Assembly (NCBI RefSeq): GCF_963677685.1
Contig: NZ_OY782186.1
Span: 2,418,001 to 2,482,000 of the forward strand
Reading direction: 5' to 3'
Source of the DNA: an uncultured Bacteroides sp.
GTDB lineage: Bacteria; Bacteroidota; Bacteroidia; Bacteroidales; Bacteroidaceae
Length of the DNA: 64,000 nt
Below, piece by piece: positions 34,721 through 44,169 of this stretch. Position 1 is the first letter of the stretch. Each line of letters opens with the position of its first letter. Position numbers and translations under genes: made by a program. The notes below the pieces were generated by a model. It had not been told where the DNA came from. It saw only the letters and a list, made by a program, of their open reading frames with translations, and searched no databases.

Positions 34721-37546
34721 TTATAATCCCAACTCTTCTTTCAAAAAGCGAGGAGTATATCCTTTGTCACTAAGGGCTACTTCTTCTGGAGTACCGGCAG
34801 TTAACAATTCTCCGCCTCCTTTTCCTCCGTCGGGGCCCATATCTATAATATAATCGGCTGTTTTAATCACATCCAAATTATGTTCTATCACAATAACCGT
34901 GTTCCCTTTGTCAACCAGTTTATTAAGTACCCCCATTAATACACGGATATCTTCAAAATGAAGTCCGGTAGTAGGTTCATCGAGTATATAAAGTGTTTTC
35001 CCTGTGTCACGTTTAGAAAGCTCCGTAGCCAGTTTCACACGTTGACTTTCACCGCCTGAAAGAGTCGTAGAAGATTGTCCTAACTTAATATATCCCAACC
35101 CTACATCCTGAATCGTTTTTATCTTATTCAGTATTTGAGGAACATTCTCAAAGAACTCCACAGCCTGATTGATTGTCATATCTAGCACATCGGCAATCGA
35201 TTTTCCTTTAAAGCGCACTTCCAATGTCTCACGATTATAACGTTTACCATGACAGATCTCACAAGGCACATACACGTCCGGTAAGAAATTCATCTCAATA
35301 GTTTTATAGCCATTACCCGAGCAAGCTTCACAGCGACCACTAGAAACATTAAAAGAAAAACGTCCGGGTTTATACCCACGTATTTTCGCCTCAGGAAGTC
35401 CAACAAACAAATTACGTATATCAGAGAAAACACCCGTATAAGTGGCGGGATTGGAACGGGGAGTACGTCCTAATGGAGATTGATCAACATTAACTACTTT
35501 ATCTATATTATCCAGTCCCTCTATTGCATCAAATTCTAAAGGATCTTGTAAAGAGCGATAAAACTTTTGCGAAAGGATAGGTTGTAAAGTATCATTTATC
35601 AACGTAGATTTTCCACTTCCTGATACACCTGTCACACAGATTAGCTGTCCTAAAGGAAATTCCACACTTACATTCTTAAGATTATTTCCTTTCGCCCCTT
35701 TCAGGTATAGAGATTTACCTTTACCCGGACGTCGTTGGGCAGGAATTTGTATTTCAGTCTTACCATTGAGATATTTTGAAGTAAGCGTTTCAGTCTTCAG
35801 CATCTCTTTTGGTGTGCCGGAGAAAACGACTTCTCCTCCTAAACGTCCGGCTCTAGGTCCCATATCAATCACATAGTCAGCAGCAAGCATCATATCTTTA
35901 TCATGTTCCACCACAATCACAGAGTTGCCCATGTCTCTTAACTCTTTAAGAGAATTTATCAAACGTAAGTTATCCCTTTGATGGAGTCCAATACTCGGTT
36001 CATCAAGAATATAAAGCACATTTACCAATTGAGATCCTATTTGGGTAGCTAGGCGGATACGTTGACTCTCCCCTCCTGAAAGACTTACCGAGCTACGATT
36101 CAGTGAGAGATAATCCAAACCTACATCTAAAAGAAATTTCAAACGAGTACGAATCTCTTTTAATATTTCTACAGCTATCTTTTTTTGTTGTTCGGACAAG
36201 AAATCCTCCACATGCTGCAACCATTCATAAAGTTCAGAGATATCCATATCTGCCAACTCTATAATGTTCTTATCATGTATCCTAAAATGTAGCGCTTCTT
36301 TGTTAAGTCTGGCTCCTTTACATTCCGAACAAACAGCCGTACGGGCAAACTGTTCTGCCCATTTCTGCGCAGTAGCGGAAGCATCTTTCTCTTGAAGCAT
36401 CTGGATATATTTCACCACTCCTTCGTAAGTCACAAAATAATCTGATGAAGTACCTATCAGTGAGCTTTTAATCTTAATCCTATCATCGGAGCCATAAAGA
36501 ATTTCATCAATAGCGTCATCGGGTAATTCGGAAATCGGAGTTTGCAAAGTGGCATCATGCTTATTCATTAGAGCTTCTATCTGCCAAAAGATCATTGCAT
36601 TTTTATACTTTCCCAACGGTGCAATAGCCCCATCACGAACAGACAATGATCTGTTTGGAATCACCTTATCAACATCTATTTGATTAACGAGACCAAGTCC
36701 TTTACATTTAGGACAAGCCCCTTGAGGCGAGTTAAAAGAGAAATTATGCGGGGCTGGCTCTTTATAAGATAATCCGGTAATAGGGCACATTAATCGTTTA
36801 CTGTAGTGCCTGATATTTTCTGTTTGCGCATCAAGAATCATCAATAAGCCATCTCCCTGTTTCATCGCGGTAGCTACACTCTGTTTCAAGCGTTTATCAC
36901 TTTTTTCCTCAACAGCCAGTTTATCTATGACGACTTCTATATCATGATTTTTATATCGATCCAACTTCATGCCGTGAATAATTTCACGGATCACCCCGTC
37001 TACCCGTACATGCAGATATCCCTTTTTGCGTATCTGTTCAAAAAGATCTTTATAATGTCCCTTACGGGCACGCACTAAAGGAGAAAGGATAAAAATTCTC
37101 TTCCCTTTATAATCGTTCAATATCAGGTTTAGAATTTGTTCTTCGGTATACTTTACCATCTTCTCCCCCGAAAGGTAAGAATACGCTTCTCCGGCACGAG
37201 CATAAAGCAAACGCAAATAGTCATATATTTCAGTAGTAGTTCCAACTGTAGAACGGGGATTTTTGTTCGTCGTTTTCTGTTCTATGGAAATAACCGGACT
37301 TAAGCCCGTTATTTTATCCACATCTGGACGCTCCAAATTACCTAAAAAGTTACGTGCATAAGCCGAAAATGTTTCAATATAACGTCGCTGACCTTCTGCA
37401 AAAATAGTATCAAAAGCCAAAGAAGATTTACCACTCCCACTCAATCCGGTTATCACAGTTAAACTATTACGAGGTATTTCAGCATCAATATCTTTTAGAT
37501 TATGTACACGCGCACCATATACATTTATATATTCTGTTTCCTGCAT
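34721..37546 (-). CDS. uvrA: Excinuclease ABC subunit A
   Basis: A 941-residue DNA damage sensor of nucleotide excision repair. It has two ABC modules: Walker A GLSGSGKSSLAFD (about residue 33) and GVSGSGKSTLIND (about 640), signatures SLSGGESQRIRLATQ and TLSGGESQRVKLATE, and Walker B LYILDEPSIGLH and LYILDEPTTGLH. Zinc-binding CxxC pairs are visible (CPKCKGLG; CEACSGNGY with CEICHGKRY). It works with UvrB, whose gene is 8 kb away on the other strand. A likely promoter lies at 37644-37674. Confidence 0.98.
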   Translation of the reverse strand: MQETEYINVYGARVHNLKDIDAEIPRNSLTVITGLSGSGKSSLAFDTIFAEGQRRYIETFSAYARNFLGNLERPDVDKITGLSPVISIEQKTTNKNPRSTVGTTTEIYDYLRLLYARAGEAYSYLSGEKMVKYTEEQILNLILNDYKGKRIFILSPLVRARKGHYKDLFEQIRKKGYLHVRVDGVIREIIHGMKLDRYKNHDIEVVIDKLAVEEKSDKRLKQSVATAMKQGDGLLMILDAQTENIRHYSKRLMCPITGLSYKEPAPHNFSFNSPQGACPKCKGLGLVNQIDVDKVIPNRSLSVRDGAIAPLGKYKNAMIFWQIEALMNKHDATLQTPISELPDDAIDEILYGSDDRIKIKSSLIGTSSDYFVTYEGVVKYIQMLQEKDASATAQKWAEQFARTAVCSECKGARLNKEALHFRIHDKNIIELADMDISELYEWLQHVEDFLSEQQKKIAVEILKEIRTRLKFLLDVGLDYLSLNRSSVSLSGGESQRIRLATQIGSQLVNVLYILDEPSIGLHQRDNLRLINSLKELRDMGNSVIVVEHDKDMMLAADYVIDMGPRAGRLGGEVVFSGTPKEMLKTETLTSKYLNGKTEIQIPAQRRPGKGKSLYLKGAKGNNLKNVSVEFPLGQLICVTGVSGSGKSTLINDTLQPILSQKFYRSLQDPLEFDAIEGLDNIDKVVNVDQSPLGRTPRSNPATYTGVFSDIRNLFVGLPEAKIRGYKPGRFSFNVSSGRCEACSGNGYKTIEMNFLPDVYVPCEICHGKRYNRETLEVRFKGKSIADVLDMTINQAVEFFENVPQILNKIKTIQDVGLGYIKLGQSSTTLSGGESQRVKLATELSKRDTGKTLYILDEPTTGLHFEDIRVLMGVLNKLVDKGNTVIVIEHNLDVIKTADYIIDMGPDGGKGGGELLTAGTPEEVALSDKGYTPRFLKEELGL

Positions 37547-37643
37547 ATTATTGTTAAATCTTTTATATCCTTTTAATCATACCTATTCTTGTATTTAGAT
37601 GGGGTATGCGACCGATAATCTAAACAAATAGAACTCCAAATGG

Positions 37644-37674
37644 CAAAATTAATGTTTCCAAGTGAAAAAACAGA
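37644..37674 (-). promoter_or_regulatory. Candidate uvrA promoter
   Basis: On the minus strand TCTG (complement of 37671-37674) is 19 bases upstream of TAATTTTG (complement of 37644-37651), matching the -7 consensus exactly and three of four bases at -33. It would give a leader of about 90 bases. Confidence 0.4.
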
Positions 37675-37735
37675 TTATAAAACAGATTATTATTTTCTTA
37701 ACTGAATATATCGTGCCAATATATTACATTATTTG

Positions 37736-37743
37736 TACCTTTG
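37736..37743 (+). promoter_or_regulatory. -7 box for the LysM-protein gene
   Basis: TACCTTTG matches TAnnTTTG 37 bases upstream of the ATG at 37780. The -33 position has only a weak match, so this is a likely but incomplete promoter. Confidence 0.5.
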
Positions 37744-37779
37744 CCTACAAGTATTAGTTTAACGTAAAATAATAATTTA

Positions 37780-39564
37780 ATGAAGCTCATAAGCAAAATA
37801 GCCATTTTACTCTTCATCTTAAATTTTTGTTGCTTTACTCTTTCAGCACAAGAAAACAAATCTTACTTCTTACATACCATTGAAAAAGGACAAAGTTTGT
37901 ATTCCATATCCAGTATGTACGGAGTTAGCCAGACATCTATTATTAATTTAAATCCTGAATGCAAAGATAAAATATACGCAGGGCAAAAAATTAGAATTCC
38001 TCAAAATAAAGCACAGCATAATCAGGGCGTTTTCCATACGATAAAAAGTGGAGAAACACTCTATCGCCTGACTGTGATGTATGGTATTTCCGCTAAGCTG
38101 ATTTGTGATGCTAACCCCGGACTAAGCGCTCAAAACTTTCAAATAGGAACTGTTATACGCATACCTACCAATGAAAAAGCTACAAATAACCCTGATCTTG
38201 CTTCAACCCCATCCAAATCATCTGCTATTCCGGCTGCCGTAAAGCCCAATTGTAGAGATATGCACAAGGTTAAACGCAAAGAAACGATTTATAGCATCAG
38301 CCGCGATTACGGCATTACAGAGGAAGAATTAATTGATGCCAATCCAGAACTAAAGAAGAAAAAGCTTAAAAAAGGGCGTTTCTTGTGCATTCCTTATGCT
38401 AACCCCCAAACGGATCCTTCACCGGATGTCAAAGAACCTGTTCCAAGCGACAGTGAACTGTTCACTGCCAATAAATTAAAATCAAAAAAGAAAATCGAAA
38501 CTATTAAAGCTGCTGTTATTCTTCCTTTCATGCTAAACGAGAGTAAAAAAGGAGAGTCTATTCGTATGGTCGAATATTATGAAGGTTTCCTTCTAGCCGT
38601 AGATAGTCTGAAACGTACAGGAGTATCAATCGATCTCTACACTTATGATTCCGGTAGCAATGATTCATCTATTAAGTCTATCTTAACAAAAAGCGAGATG
38701 AAAGATATGGATGTGATATTCGGCCCCCTGTATCAAGATCAAATCCCCGCTTTAGCCTCATTTACCCAAAAACATCATATAAGACTTGTCATTCCTTTCA
38801 CTTCAAAAGATACGGAGGTTTTTAAAAACCCTTCCATTTATCAGATAAACACTCCTCAATCCTATCTATATTCTGAAGTCTATGAACACTTTACTCGCCA
38901 ATTTACTAATGCGAATGTAATTTTCTTGGAGAGTGGAAGTAACGAAGAAAACAAAGCTGATTTTATCAAAGGTCTTAAACAAGAATTGGAGAGTAAAGCA
39001 ATACCTTTCCGTACGCTACATGACATAACAGCTGCTACTATTACACCTGCAATCCTGCCTGGAAAACAGAACATATTTATCCCAACATCAGGAAGCAGTA
39101 TTACGTTACTTAAAATTATACCTCAGCTAAAAATAGCGATGCAGGAAAAACCTGAAGAAGAAATACATCTATTTGGCTATCCGGAATGGCAAACTTATAC
39201 CAAAGATCATTTAGAAGATTTCTTTGAACTCGATACTTATTTCTATTCTTCCTTCTATACTAACAATTTACTTCCTGCTGCTATAAACTTCACAAACAAT
39301 TATCACAGGTGGTATAGTAAAGCCATGGCAAATACTTACCCTAAATACGGAATGCTTGGTTTTGACACCGCCTTCTTTTTCTTAAAGGGATTGAGCGAAT
39401 ATGGCTCTGATCTGGAGAACAATCTCTCAATGATAAAACCTGTCCCTATACAAACAGGCTTCAAATTTGAGCGAGTAAATACCTGGGGAGGTTTTGTTAA
39501 CAGAAAAGTTTTCTTCGTGAGATTTACCAAAAACTATGAATTAATAAAACTTGATTTTGAATAA
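37780..39564 (+). CDS. LysM-repeat protein fused to a type 1 periplasmic-binding domain
   Basis: A 594-residue secreted protein (signal ends CFTLSAQ). Three LysM repeats occur at about residues 29-75 (HTIEKGQSLYSISSMYGVSQ), 85-130 (HTIKSGETLYRLTVMYGISA) and 164-212 (HKVKRKETIYSISRDYGITE). They bind peptidoglycan. From about residue 240 onward (KAAVILPFMLNESKKG; YYEGFLLAVDSL; DVIFGPLYQDQIPAL) the fold is that of amino acid ABC transporter or LppC-like type 1 binding proteins. No ABC transporter genes are adjacent. It is likely a periplasmic cell-wall protein. The next gene starts 25 bases downstream. Confidence 0.85.
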   Translation: MKLISKIAILLFILNFCCFTLSAQENKSYFLHTIEKGQSLYSISSMYGVSQTSIINLNPECKDKIYAGQKIRIPQNKAQHNQGVFHTIKSGETLYRLTVMYGISAKLICDANPGLSAQNFQIGTVIRIPTNEKATNNPDLASTPSKSSAIPAAVKPNCRDMHKVKRKETIYSISRDYGITEEELIDANPELKKKKLKKGRFLCIPYANPQTDPSPDVKEPVPSDSELFTANKLKSKKKIETIKAAVILPFMLNESKKGESIRMVEYYEGFLLAVDSLKRTGVSIDLYTYDSGSNDSSIKSILTKSEMKDMDVIFGPLYQDQIPALASFTQKHHIRLVIPFTSKDTEVFKNPSIYQINTPQSYLYSEVYEHFTRQFTNANVIFLESGSNEENKADFIKGLKQELESKAIPFRTLHDITAATITPAILPGKQNIFIPTSGSSITLLKIIPQLKIAMQEKPEEEIHLFGYPEWQTYTKDHLEDFFELDTYFYSSFYTNNLLPAAINFTNNYHRWYSKAMANTYPKYGMLGFDTAFFFLKGLSEYGSDLENNLSMIKPVPIQTGFKFERVNTWGGFVNRKVFFVRFTKNYELIKLDFE

Positions 39565-39589
39565 AGACAATCACAAACACCTCACTGCT

Positions 39590-40273
39590 ATGATAAGAAG
39601 TAAGAAAATATACATCATGATCATCTTTGCAATGATCATATCGATGCCATTATTGGCACAAGTAGGTGAATTGCGCAACAATTTCTCTATTGGTATAAGT
39701 GGAGGGCAGAATTTTAACAGTGTATCGTTCAGCCCTAGCATTAAGCAAAAAACGCTGAACGGATTTACCGGAGGAATCACAGCACGCTACATTTCAGAGA
39801 AATACTTTGCGATGATCTGTGGTATCCAACTAGAGTTAAACTATTCGCAGCGTGGTTGGAGTGAATTAATAGAGGAAAACACAGATACTTACAGCCGCAC
39901 CATGAACTATCTGGAAGTCCCATTTTTAGCTCATCTTGCATTCGGAAAAGATAATGGTACCCAGTTTTTCTTAAACCTAGGACCTCAAATAGCTTTTCTC
40001 TTAAATGAAAAAGAAAAAAAGAGTACCCCCTTCTCTCCAATTAGCCGTACAAGTAAGCAGTATGGAAAAATGGCCGAGAATAAATTTGATTACGGTATTT
40101 TAGGTGGAGCGGGATTAGAAATAAAGACCAAGGCAGGAAACTTCTTAGTCGAAGGACGCTACTACTTTGCATTGTCTGATTTCTATAAAACGACAAAGAA
40201 AGATTATTTCTCAAGAGCAGCACACTCTACTCTATCTGCCAGAATCACATACCTGTTTGATCTTACAAAATAA
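39590..40273 (+). CDS. PorT-like outer-membrane beta-barrel protein
   Basis: About 227 residues from the ATG at 39590, which begins the signal peptide (MIRSKKIYIMIIFAMIISMP then LLAQ). The frame from 39551 is longer but overlaps the previous gene and has no signal. The mature sequence has alternating strands (FSIGISGGQNFNSVSF, GFTGGITARYISEKYF, YLEVPFLAHLAFGK) as in PorT/outer-membrane barrel domain proteins, ending YLFDLTK. PorT in Porphyromonas belongs to type IX secretion, but this generic barrel family is broad and I would not assign that role. It is probably cotranscribed with the LysM gene. Confidence 0.82.
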   Translation: MIRSKKIYIMIIFAMIISMPLLAQVGELRNNFSIGISGGQNFNSVSFSPSIKQKTLNGFTGGITARYISEKYFAMICGIQLELNYSQRGWSELIEENTDTYSRTMNYLEVPFLAHLAFGKDNGTQFFLNLGPQIAFLLNEKEKKSTPFSPISRTSKQYGKMAENKFDYGILGGAGLEIKTKAGNFLVEGRYYFALSDFYKTTKKDYFSRAAHSTLSARITYLFDLTK

Positions 40274-40278
40274 AAAAA

Positions 40279-40308
40279 ATCCGGATGAGGAGTCACTCTC
40301 ATCCGGAT
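40279..40308. terminator. Bidirectional terminator between the PorT-like and DUF4293 genes
   Basis: Perfect 11-base arms atccggatgag and ctcatccggat with an eight-base loop lie six bases past the plus-strand stop. On the minus strand eight T follow, so it mainly ends the DUF4293 transcript; on the plus strand a weaker T-rich stretch follows. Confidence 0.85.
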
Positions 40309-40345
40309 CATATTCTTTTCAGGAGAACCTCTCCTATTCTATTTT

Positions 40346-40795
40346 CTATCTCAGCCTATCCGCAGCTTTTACCATCACTTCATCACGCCCAATAGCACGA
40401 ATAGCCAAATAATTAAGAATTATGGCTATCAAAGGAAAAGAAAGTGCCCATGAAATTCGGAAAGAAAATCCCAAATCATGTTTAAGCATCAACATGAAAG
40501 CTAGAAAAGCCAAGTAATAACCGATAAGTAACACACTCGAAAACACAGTCATTCTTATCTGAAGAATTCGATTTTTAAACATAAATATAGTAACAAGAGA
40601 CAAAAGTGTGCTCAACACAAGAATAACTAAAATCCCCCATGTAGAATGAAATATTTCGTTAATAGTAACACCAGCAGGCATAAAACTATATGCAGAAGAA
40701 TCCGCAGCAACAAAATATCCCATTGGCAAAAAGATAGTAACCGCAAGCAATATAGTAACTATCAATAAATAAACAGTTTGAATACGTTGAATCAT
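40346..40795 (-). CDS. DUF4293 family membrane protein
   Basis: A protein of about 149 residues from the ATG at 40795 (MIQRIQTVYLLIVTILLAVT); the upstream in-frame codon at 40816 is TTG. It has four hydrophobic segments (about 5-25, 45-65, 75-95, 110-135), and the opening MIQRIQT is typical of DUF4293 in Bacteroidetes. The function is unknown. It follows rpoZ but a terminator lies between them, so it is probably separately transcribed. Confidence 0.85.
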   Translation of the reverse strand: MIQRIQTVYLLIVTILLAVTIFLPMGYFVAADSSAYSFMPAGVTINEIFHSTWGILVILVLSTLLSLVTIFMFKNRILQIRMTVFSSVLLIGYYLAFLAFMLMLKHDLGFSFRISWALSFPLIAIILNYLAIRAIGRDEVMVKAADRLR

Positions 40796-40850
40796 AATAA
40801 CTTTCCTATTAATCAAATTAAAAACTAAGAATAGCGCCCATTAGCAAATA

Positions 40851-40920
40851 AAAAAGTAGTCAAGTTGTAAAATACACACAGGAGAAAAACTCCTTTTTAT
40901 ATCTCACGACCTGACTACTT
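40851..40920 (-). terminator. Terminator after rpoZ, nested hairpin
   Basis: Outer arms aagtagtca (40854-40862) and tgactactt (40912-40920) extend inward through several more pairs; an inner ggag/ctcc hairpin (about 40881-40893) sits in the loop. On the minus strand six T follow the outer stem. Confidence 0.7.
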
Positions 40921-40949
40921 CCAGTTACTCGAGTAACACAAATACAAGG

Positions 40950-41285
40950 TTACTGCAATTTTTCTTTTTCTTTTGCCGGGTTTCTATAATAAACCTTTCC
41001 TTCCAAATATTCCTGAGCAGCAATAAGAGTCGGTTTAGGTAATTTCTCGTAATAACGCGAAATCTCAATTTGCTCTCTATTTTCAAAGACCTCTTCTAGG
41101 TTATCACTGTAAGAAGCAAATTCTTGCAATTTCTTTGATAAATCATTCTTTATTTCAACATTAATTTGATTAGAACGTTTACCGATGATCGCTACAGTTT
41201 CATAGACATTACCAGTATCAGCACATAATTCCATCATGTCACGAGTAATAGTACTCGACGGAGCATTCGATTTTTTGTAATCCAT
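40950..41285 (-). CDS. rpoZ: DNA-directed RNA polymerase omega subunit (Bacteroidetes RpoZ)
   Basis: A 111-residue protein from ATG 41285; the longer frame from 41348 runs into bamD and lacks similarity. The sequence DYKKSNAPSSTITRDMMELC and VYETVAIIGKRSNQI is the Bacteroidetes form of the omega subunit, which helps assemble RNA polymerase. It lies 16 bases after bamD, a conserved pair in this group. An internal acidic stretch follows. Confidence 0.85.
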   Translation of the reverse strand: MDYKKSNAPSSTITRDMMELCADTGNVYETVAIIGKRSNQINVEIKNDLSKKLQEFASYSDNLEEVFENREQIEISRYYEKLPKPTLIAAQEYLEGKVYYRNPAKEKEKLQ

Positions 41286-41301
41286 AAATATATTTACTAA
41301 T

Positions 41302-42105
41302 TCAATTTTTAACCATTTCACTTGATGCCTTAAATATCTTCTCAGCATCTTTCAAATACTTACTTTCGGGAAATTCATTTACGAACGCATAATATTCGTC
41401 AATAGCCTCACGATAGCGTTCTTGTTTTTTATCCTCCACACTATAAATAGCCATTTCATATTTAGCCTTTAATATAAGGATAGACAGATCTTCACGATAG
41501 TGGGTATAAGGATAATCTTTCAAAGCATTTTGTGCAGTCACAACACATGACAAATAGTTGTTGCCTAAATAATTACCTAAGTTATAATATAATTTTGCAG
41601 AAAGATACTCTTTCAATACCAGTTTATCTTGCAATTCAAAGATCATCTTTTGAGCTTCCTGCTTTTTAGAGCTCTTAGGGAAATACTCTACGAACAGCTG
41701 CAATTGCTGGATGGCACTATATGTTCCGGATTGATCTAAACGAGCTTCAGGAGTATCAAGATAGAGTGCTTTACCGGCATGGAAACGCGCCAATTCGGTG
41801 AAAGTTCCTCTCGGATACGTGTTATAATAAGTGATAAATGTTTGAGCAGCAGTCTGATAATCACCTTGATTGTAATAACTCATCCCCAGCATATAGAGAG
41901 ATTCTTCAGCTTTATCAGTACCTTTCAGAATGGTAATTAGCTCATTTAATAATGTTGCCGATTTGTTATACTGACCTTTAGCAAAGTAGTTTTTGGCCGC
42001 TTCATATTTGTACTCATAATCAGTGCTCTTCAGCAGTTTGTTATACTCGCCACACGAGGAGAACATGATAACCGCAAGCAAATATACAATGGTCTTTTTC
42101 TTCAT
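41302..42105 (-). CDS. bamD: Outer-membrane assembly lipoprotein BamD
   Basis: A 267-residue lipoprotein (signal ends LAVIMFSSC). It consists of five TPR-like repeats: YEAAKNYFAKGQYNKSATLL, ESLYMLGMSYYNQGDYQTAA, YPRGTFTELARFHAGKALYL and AIDEYYAFVNEFPESKYL. BamD scaffolds the BAM complex that inserts beta-barrels in the outer membrane. It is the first gene of the bamD-rpoZ pair. A promoter with a good -7 box lies 23 bases upstream. Confidence 0.93.
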   Translation of the reverse strand: MKKKTIVYLLAVIMFSSCGEYNKLLKSTDYEYKYEAAKNYFAKGQYNKSATLLNELITILKGTDKAEESLYMLGMSYYNQGDYQTAAQTFITYYNTYPRGTFTELARFHAGKALYLDTPEARLDQSGTYSAIQQLQLFVEYFPKSSKKQEAQKMIFELQDKLVLKEYLSAKLYYNLGNYLGNNYLSCVVTAQNALKDYPYTHYREDLSILILKAKYEMAIYSVEDKKQERYREAIDEYYAFVNEFPESKYLKDAEKIFKASSEMVKN

Positions 42106-42127
42106 TCTTATATTTAAAATAATTGTG

Positions 42128-42159
42128 CAAAGTTACTTATTAACATTCAATAAATCAAT
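42128..42159 (-). promoter_or_regulatory. Promoter of the bamD-rpoZ operon
   Basis: On the minus strand ATTG (complement of 42156-42159) is followed after 20 bases by TAACTTTG (complement of 42128-42135), an exact -7 box. It lies about 23 bases before the bamD ATG. Confidence 0.6.
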
Positions 42160-42244
42160 AAATCAATGTTTTTTTATACTAAAAAGCACTTAAACAAATA
42201 AAAAGAGTGTACATAAGAACACTACTCTTCATCAATTGATTCAT

Positions 42245-42670
42245 TTAGAGTTTATATAAATCACTTGCAGCTAACAAGTCTACTTTTTTCTCCATTAATA
42301 CACGAATACAATTAGGCATGTCATTAGGGCGTATAATCACATTTGCCGATCCGTTATTAGCAAAGGAGTACATGTACTCAATAAAAACTCCCGCCTGAGA
42401 AAGGTAATCAAGAACCTTAGCCAAAGCCCCCGGCACGTTAGGACAATTAATACCCACCACATCAGTAATGCTCACCGCAAAATGTTTTTCTTTAAGAACA
42501 CGATACGCTCTATCCGGATCAGACACAACACTGCGTAAAATACCAAAGTCAGCCGTTTCTGCTATGCACAAAGCAGAGAGATTAATGCCTTCTTCTGCCA
42601 ATACCTTAGTCACTTCTGTAAGACGTCCTTGTTTATTCTCCAAGAAAACAGATAATTGTTTTGCTATCAT
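42245..42670 (-). CDS. ACT domain protein (tandem ACT)
   Basis: A 141-residue protein with two ACT-like halves: QLSVFLENKQGRLTEVTKVL at the start and VGINCPNVPGALAKVLDYLS from about residue 72. These small-molecule-binding domains usually sense amino acids. It lies 15 bases after the phenylacetate-CoA ligase gene, a pairing known from many anaerobes, where the two probably handle aryl acids derived from aromatic amino acids. The ligand is unknown. Confidence 0.88.
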   Translation of the reverse strand: MIAKQLSVFLENKQGRLTEVTKVLAEEGINLSALCIAETADFGILRSVVSDPDRAYRVLKEKHFAVSITDVVGINCPNVPGALAKVLDYLSQAGVFIEYMYSFANNGSANVIIRPNDMPNCIRVLMEKKVDLLAASDLYKL

Positions 42671-42685
42671 AACTCTATTCCTGTT

Positions 42686-43984
42686 TTATAGTTTTCTATT
42701 ATCTATAACTCGCTTAGCCTTTCCCACACTCCGCTCGATACTTCTGGGCTCAACAAGTTTCACATCCACCCCAAGGCCCAAAATACTATGAAGACGGGCT
42801 GTCAGTTTCTTTTTCAACGCTAGCATCTTGTTTATCTCATCAGAGTAAAAATCAGGTCGTACCTCTACTTTTAACTCCATCATATCCGTATTGTTAACTC
42901 TATCGACCAATAACAAATAATGTGGTTCAAATTCAGGCATTTCGAGAATAACCGATTCTATCTGAGTAGGAAATACATTCACTCCACGAATAATCAGCAT
43001 ATCATCACTCCTACCCAATATCCTGTCCATACGCACCAATGTACGTCCGCATGAACATTTTTCATAATGTAAAGAGGTTAGGTCTTTGGTGCGATAACGA
43101 AGCAAAGGCATTCCTTCTTTAGTCAAATGAGTGAAGACCAACTCACCTGTTTCGCCCGGTTCAACGGGTTGCAAGGTTTTCGGATTGATTATTTCAGGGA
43201 AAAAGTGATCTTCATTCAGATGCGTTCCATTTTGGCATTCACACTCATACCCTACTCCAGGTCCGGCAATCTCGCTCAAACCGTAAATATCATACGCTTT
43301 AATAGCCAATTTATCTTCAATCTCCTTACGCATACTCTCTGTCCAAGGTTCTGCACCGAAAACCCCAACTTTCAGTTTAAAATCAGTTCGGGGGAATCCC
43401 GCATCTTTAATTGAATCTGCCATAAAAAGAGCATAAGAAGGGGTACAACACAAAACCGTCGTACCAAAATCATGCATCAGCGTAATCTGTTTCTCCGTAT
43501 TTCCACTCGACATGGGTATCACCGATGCACCAATATTTTCAGCGCCATAGTGAGCACCTAATCCACCGGTAAAGAGACCGTATCCGTAAGCTATCTGAAA
43601 GACATCCGAACGTCCAGCACCATAAGCAGTAAAACAACGAGACAAACATTCTGTCCAAGCCGTTAGATCTTTACGAGTATATCCCACCACAGTAGGTTTT
43701 CCCGTTGTTCCTGATGATGCGTGAATACGCACAATCTCGCTCATAGGCACAGCACACAAGCCAAACGGATAGTTATCTCTCAAATCTAATTTTGTGGTAA
43801 AAGGTAATTTAGTGATATCGGAAAGGTCGTTTATATCATCTGGGGAAATTCCCAGTTCCTGCATTTTCTTTCTATAAAAAGGTGTGTTGTGATAAACGTG
43901 TTCTACTATCTTTTTCAACCTGATGCTTTGGACTTTACGAAGGTTTTCTCGGTCCATGCATTCGATACTTTCATTCCAAATCAT
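42686..43984 (-). CDS. paaK: Phenylacetate--CoA ligase
   Basis: A 432-residue AMP-forming acyl-CoA ligase. The phosphate-binding loop is HASSGTTGKPTVVGYTR at about residue 90. Other family motifs are YGYGLFTGGLGAHYGAE, YGLSEIAGPGVGYEC and LGRSDDMLIIRGVNVFPTQI. It activates phenylacetate or related aryl acids (possibly indoleacetate) to the CoA thioester. Its 3' neighbour is the ACT protein. The length is normal for PaaK. A near-consensus -7 box (TTACTTTG, complement of 44040-44047) lies upstream. Confidence 0.93.
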   Translation of the reverse strand: MIWNESIECMDRENLRKVQSIRLKKIVEHVYHNTPFYRKKMQELGISPDDINDLSDITKLPFTTKLDLRDNYPFGLCAVPMSEIVRIHASSGTTGKPTVVGYTRKDLTAWTECLSRCFTAYGAGRSDVFQIAYGYGLFTGGLGAHYGAENIGASVIPMSSGNTEKQITLMHDFGTTVLCCTPSYALFMADSIKDAGFPRTDFKLKVGVFGAEPWTESMRKEIEDKLAIKAYDIYGLSEIAGPGVGYECECQNGTHLNEDHFFPEIINPKTLQPVEPGETGELVFTHLTKEGMPLLRYRTKDLTSLHYEKCSCGRTLVRMDRILGRSDDMLIIRGVNVFPTQIESVILEMPEFEPHYLLLVDRVNNTDMMELKVEVRPDFYSDEINKMLALKKKLTARLHSILGLGVDVKLVEPRSIERSVGKAKRVIDNRKL

Positions 43985-44169
43985 GTTTTTCGTTTTTTAT
44001 TTTATCTGTGGTATTAGTTTTTCAGCTTCGATTTTATCGCAAAGTAAAGCCTTTTTTTGAAAAAACAATTTGTTTATCTCAACTATTTTATCGAATATTG
44101 CCGACTGTTTTGCGTGCAACACGCATTTCCTATTTTTATTAACAAAATATTCAAAAGAAACTACTCAAA

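Noticed and set aside
40924..40937. 14-base palindrome gttactcgagtaac just after rpoZ
   Set aside because: It stands alone, has no T run and no promoter next to it, and the stronger terminator hairpin lies immediately beyond; I cannot assign a role.
44115..44127. Short hairpin gcgtg-caa-cacgc upstream of the purine permease, considered as a riboswitch or attenuator
   Set aside because: The stem is only five bases and the surrounding sequence shows none of the conserved purine-riboswitch junction sequence.
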